From: Alteromonas sp. RKMC-009
Lineage (GTDB): Bacteria > Pseudomonadota > Gammaproteobacteria > Enterobacterales > Alteromonadaceae
Reading direction: 5' to 3'
Assembly: GCF_003584565.2 (NCBI RefSeq)
Contig: NZ_CP031010.1
Span: 1,860,001 to 1,924,000 of the forward strand
Length of the DNA stretch: 64,000 nucleotides
The notes under the pieces were generated by a model. The model ran no database searches and was not told where the DNA came from. It was given only the letters and a program-made list of their open reading frames with translations. The translations under genes were made by a program, and so were the position numbers. Shown here piece by piece: positions 61,930 through 64,000 of this stretch (its first letter is position 1; every line of letters starts with the position of its first letter).

Positions 61930-62651
61930 TTCTGGCTGTCTCCGGGTTGCATTGCCTTAATTGCATAAAACACGATGGCGCCGGCTAAGGCGGCAAGGGG
62001 AATGGCTGCATTCGGGTAACCTGCTATTTTGCACAGCATAGACAGCGCCGCAGCGGTGACCAGAGTGGTGGTCCACAACATGCTGTTGCAGCGGGGGGCA
62101 ACCAATACCGCAAACAGGGCGGGCAGGGCGAACGGCAGGGCTTCATTGACGAGTGGCCAGCGTTGGGTAAGTGTATCGCCGGCTACTGCGCCAAGTGCTG
62201 TACCGCCAATCCAGCTGAACCATGCCAGCAAGCCTAAACTTGTATACCATGCCATCCGGTGTGCTTTGGGCAGTTGTGGCAAGCGCACCAGTGCCAGTGC
62301 AAATACCTGGTCGGTAAGACCATGCATCAGAGGAAACCAGCGTTTATTTGAATCCATGTACCTGGCAATATTCGGTGCATAGACCATATGGCGGGCGTTA
62401 ATCAGTAGTGTCATCAGTACAACAAGTGGAAGGGGGGCACCGGATGCCACCATTGCTACAAATAAAAATTGTGAAGCACCGGCATAGATGAATGTTGAGA
62501 TCAGAATGGTTTCAAATACGCTGAAACCAGCTTGTATTGAAATTAAGCCAAAGGAGATGGCTACGGGAATATAACCCCCGAACAAGGGAAGGGCATCCTT
62601 CAGTCCCTGACGCCATGGCGAAAAGTCCGGCGTGATTGTAAGCGTATTCAT
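61926..62651 (-). CDS. azlC: AzlC-family branched-chain amino-acid exporter subunit
   Basis: About 241 residues. FGGYIPVAISFGLISIQAGF, IYAGASQFLFVAMVASGAPL and INARHMVYAPNIARYMDSNK are the AzlC/YgaZ signatures, followed by several more membrane segments. I chose the ATG at 62651 (MNTLTITPDFSPWRQG), which has AGGAA upstream; an ATG at 62672 would add seven residues. The pair azlC-azlD is read away from the ROK regulator, which is on the same strand upstream, 78 bp away. Confidence 0.9.
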   Translation of the reverse strand: MNTLTITPDFSPWRQGLKDALPLFGGYIPVAISFGLISIQAGFSVFETILISTFIYAGASQFLFVAMVASGAPLPLVVLMTLLINARHMVYAPNIARYMDSNKRWFPLMHGLTDQVFALALVRLPQLPKAHRMAWYTSLGLLAWFSWIGGTALGAVAGDTLTQRWPLVNEALPFALPALFAVLVAPRCNSMLWTTTLVTAAALSMLCKIAGYPNAAIPLAALAGAIVFYAIKAMQPGDSQK

Positions 62652-62728
62652 TCCGCAGGTTCCTGTATGCATGTTCCGGTCACCCGGTCATGGTGAAAAT
62701 AGTGTGTCATGTGCAAGGTGAGATGAAA

Positions 62729-63835
62729 TTAAACGTTCCGGCTGTAACCACGCAGCACCGGGGCGGTGGGATCCAGTAAAGCCAGTTTCTCCAGTGCAAG
62801 TTCTCTGGCACCGGCAGATGCGCCGTATAACGGTGCCTTTTCCGGCTCTGAGGTAACAGAAATAGCCGTGCCGGCAATATTACTGGCCAGTGCATCTTCA
62901 ATGCAGGCTTGCAGTGCCGGATGGTGACAAAGCTGACCGCCGAGCACCACCTTTTCCGGGTTGGTCAGAACGCAGGTAGCAGCCACCACCTTACCGGTGG
63001 CATTCAGCACCTCTGCGGGCAGTGCGTTGCCGGGTGTCAGCGCCATTTCATAAAAGTGTTCAGTATACAGAGATTCAAGTAGCGGTGGCGCAGTGCCCAG
63101 CCTGACATAACCAATTTCACCGGCCATACCGTCAGCACCACGCACAATATTACCGTTGAGCATGAGGCCGCAGCCTATACCTCTGCCAAGATGGATATAA
63201 GCAAAATTCTGACAGCCGTCATTCAAATATTCGATGAGTGTGGCCCAGTTTACATCGTTATCGACGGTCACGGGGCAGTGGTAACGATCGCCAAGCAGCT
63301 GTGCAAACTGAAGGCCGTGCGCCATCGGAAAAGGAGAGTGAGGCAGGGCCAGCACATTACCGGTAACCGGACTAACAGGATCGGCCACAGACACGCCCGT
63401 AGCGAGCAGCGGTGCGTTTGTTGTCTTCAGGGTTTTGTCTGTGAGGGTGAACATATTCTGCACGAAATCTGCCTGCAAACGCCCTTTGGGATAAGTCACA
63501 AACTCTTCAGAAAGTGTATTTCCGGTAAAATCCGTGATACGTATCCAGGTGGCATTTTCTTCCAGTGCGAGGGAGAGCAGGGCCCCGAAATCCGGGTTTA
63601 TTTCATATATAACCGACGGACGCTTTGATGACACGTTATCCATTTCAGATGCGGTTTTAATCATGCCTTTTTCAGTCAGTCTTTGTGCAGATTCTGACAC
63701 CGTGGGTTTGGAGATCCCGGTCATTTTGGCGATGGCTGCACGGGACAAACGCTGCGCTTTCTCCAGACACTGAAAAAACTGCTGGTCTGTGCGCATGGCC
63801 AGGCTGCCGGGCCGGTGATCAGGCTTGGCTGACAT
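62729..63835 (-). CDS. ROK-family transcriptional regulator (NagC/XylR type)
   Basis: 368 residues. An N-terminal winged helix (LEKAQRLSRAAIAKMTGISK and PTVSESAQRLTEKGMIKTAS) precedes a ROK sugar-binding domain with TVDNDVNWATLIEYLNDGCQ, IHLGRGIGCGLMLNGNIVRG and ADGMAGEIGYVRL. The usual zinc-site cysteines (CxCGxxGC) are missing; the region reads GTAPPLLESLYTEHF, so it is a zinc-free variant. It probably represses a sugar operon; the divergent gene at the window end, with a palindrome in its leader, is the likely target. Confidence 0.9.
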   Translation of the reverse strand: MSAKPDHRPGSLAMRTDQQFFQCLEKAQRLSRAAIAKMTGISKPTVSESAQRLTEKGMIKTASEMDNVSSKRPSVIYEINPDFGALLSLALEENATWIRITDFTGNTLSEEFVTYPKGRLQADFVQNMFTLTDKTLKTTNAPLLATGVSVADPVSPVTGNVLALPHSPFPMAHGLQFAQLLGDRYHCPVTVDNDVNWATLIEYLNDGCQNFAYIHLGRGIGCGLMLNGNIVRGADGMAGEIGYVRLGTAPPLLESLYTEHFYEMALTPGNALPAEVLNATGKVVAATCVLTNPEKVVLGGQLCHHPALQACIEDALASNIAGTAISVTSEPEKAPLYGASAGARELALEKLALLDPTAPVLRGYSRNV

Positions 63836-63891
63836 CGTGTGCTGCTTCCTTTCTCTTAAATCTGCTTTGTTAACGAAATGAAAAAAATGTC

Positions 63892-63923
63892 TTTACTCAA
63901 TGCGATGCCCAGACTAGTATAAT
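63892..63923 (+). promoter_or_regulatory. Promoter of the rightward gene at the window end
   Basis: A perfect -10 TATAAT (63918-63923) lies 18-20 bp after a weak -35 (TTTACT or TACTCA). The palindrome at 63929-63947 starts six bases further on. Confidence 0.6.
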
Positions 63924-63928
63924 TTAAC

Positions 63929-63947
63929 AAGTTAGGAAACCTTACTT
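63929..63947. promoter_or_regulatory. Probable ROK-regulator operator
   Basis: AAGTTAGG-AAA-CCTTACTT, a 19-bp palindrome with a single mismatch per arm, immediately downstream of the -10 of the divergent gene. Position and symmetry fit a repressor site of the ROK protein encoded opposite. Confidence 0.6.
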
Positions 63948-63992
63948 ATTTAATTGTGAGGTTAATAATCCATAAAATGAGAGGGAAGTATT

Positions 63993-64000
63993 GTGAGCGA
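63993..64000 (+). CDS. Start of a gene cut by the window end
   Basis: A GTG at 63993 follows GAGGGAAG at good distance, and a promoter and operator-like palindrome lie upstream, so a gene under ROK control most probably begins here. Only two codons (Met-Ser) are visible; the product cannot be told, though sugar transport or metabolism would fit. Confidence 0.5.

Overview
The window is about 64 kb of bacterial chromosome from a gammaproteobacterium, most likely of the Alteromonadaceae (Alteromonas/Salinimonas type). The assignment rests on gene content and order: gltX flanked by tRNA-Val and tRNA-Ala clusters (as in enteric bacteria), tesA divergent from ybbA-ybbP, bamE next to recN, the trpE-G-D-CF-B-A operon with a three-tryptophan leader peptide followed by rnmA-yciO-scpA-scpB-rluB, plus acnB and fdhD. 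No database was available; all names come from recognised motifs and protein similarity recalled from known families. Base-level positions of short sites may be off by one or two.

Layout. 1-4.2 kb: the 5' end of an Atm1-type ABC exporter (cut by the window edge), moaA, an acetyltransferase, and a receiver-TPR protein whose phosphoacceptor aspartate is replaced. 4.3-7.9 kb: a translation island with four tRNA-Val(UAC) and two decayed tRNA-Val fragments, gltX, tRNA-Ala(GGC) and four tRNA-Glu(UUC) in a 267-bp tandem array. 8-14.4 kb: a periplasmic TPR protein, an M14-type peptidase, a tiny gene behind an array of MetJ-box-like octamers, dusC and a pair of exported amidohydrolases. 14.5-23.7 kb: tesA, ybbA-ybbP, an RND efflux adaptor/pump pair and a kinase-like protein. 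23.8-33.5 kb: MarR regulator, ACC deaminase with a divergent XRE-cupin regulator and twin operators, DUF547 protein, TIGR01777 epimerase, folX, AI-2E-family transporter, fdhD with a YdeP-like molybdoenzyme, and a MliC-like lipoprotein.

33.5-39.9 kb: acnB, a PepSY-PhoP/PhoQ-like three-gene operon and a stress-type flavin-binding protein. 39.9-47.0 kb: yciI and the complete tryptophan operon, read leftwards and controlled by an attenuator that can be traced base by base. 47.1-51.8 kb: rnmA, yciO, scpA, scpB, rluB and a convergent solute-binding protein. 51.9-59.7 kb: dkgB, a DUF445 protein, a 751-residue protein joining a P1/DmpA-type peptidase to an endonuclease/exonuclease/phosphatase domain, a repeat-rich lipoprotein, bamE and recN with two LexA-like boxes. 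59.7-61.6 kb is a scar holding an IS5-type transposase tail, an N-terminally truncated sugar porter and a frameshifted IS91-type transposase remnant. The window closes with azlC-azlD and a divergent ROK regulator whose likely operator lies in front of a gene that starts at the last bases.

Most of the window is housekeeping chromosome. The items most worth following are the peptidase-phosphatase fusion, the MetJ-box-like array and start-codon hairpin at the 52-residue gene, the AcdS/XRE-cupin operator pair, the degenerate receiver, and the repeated tRNA arrays. No CRISPR array, prophage or recognisable defence island was seen.
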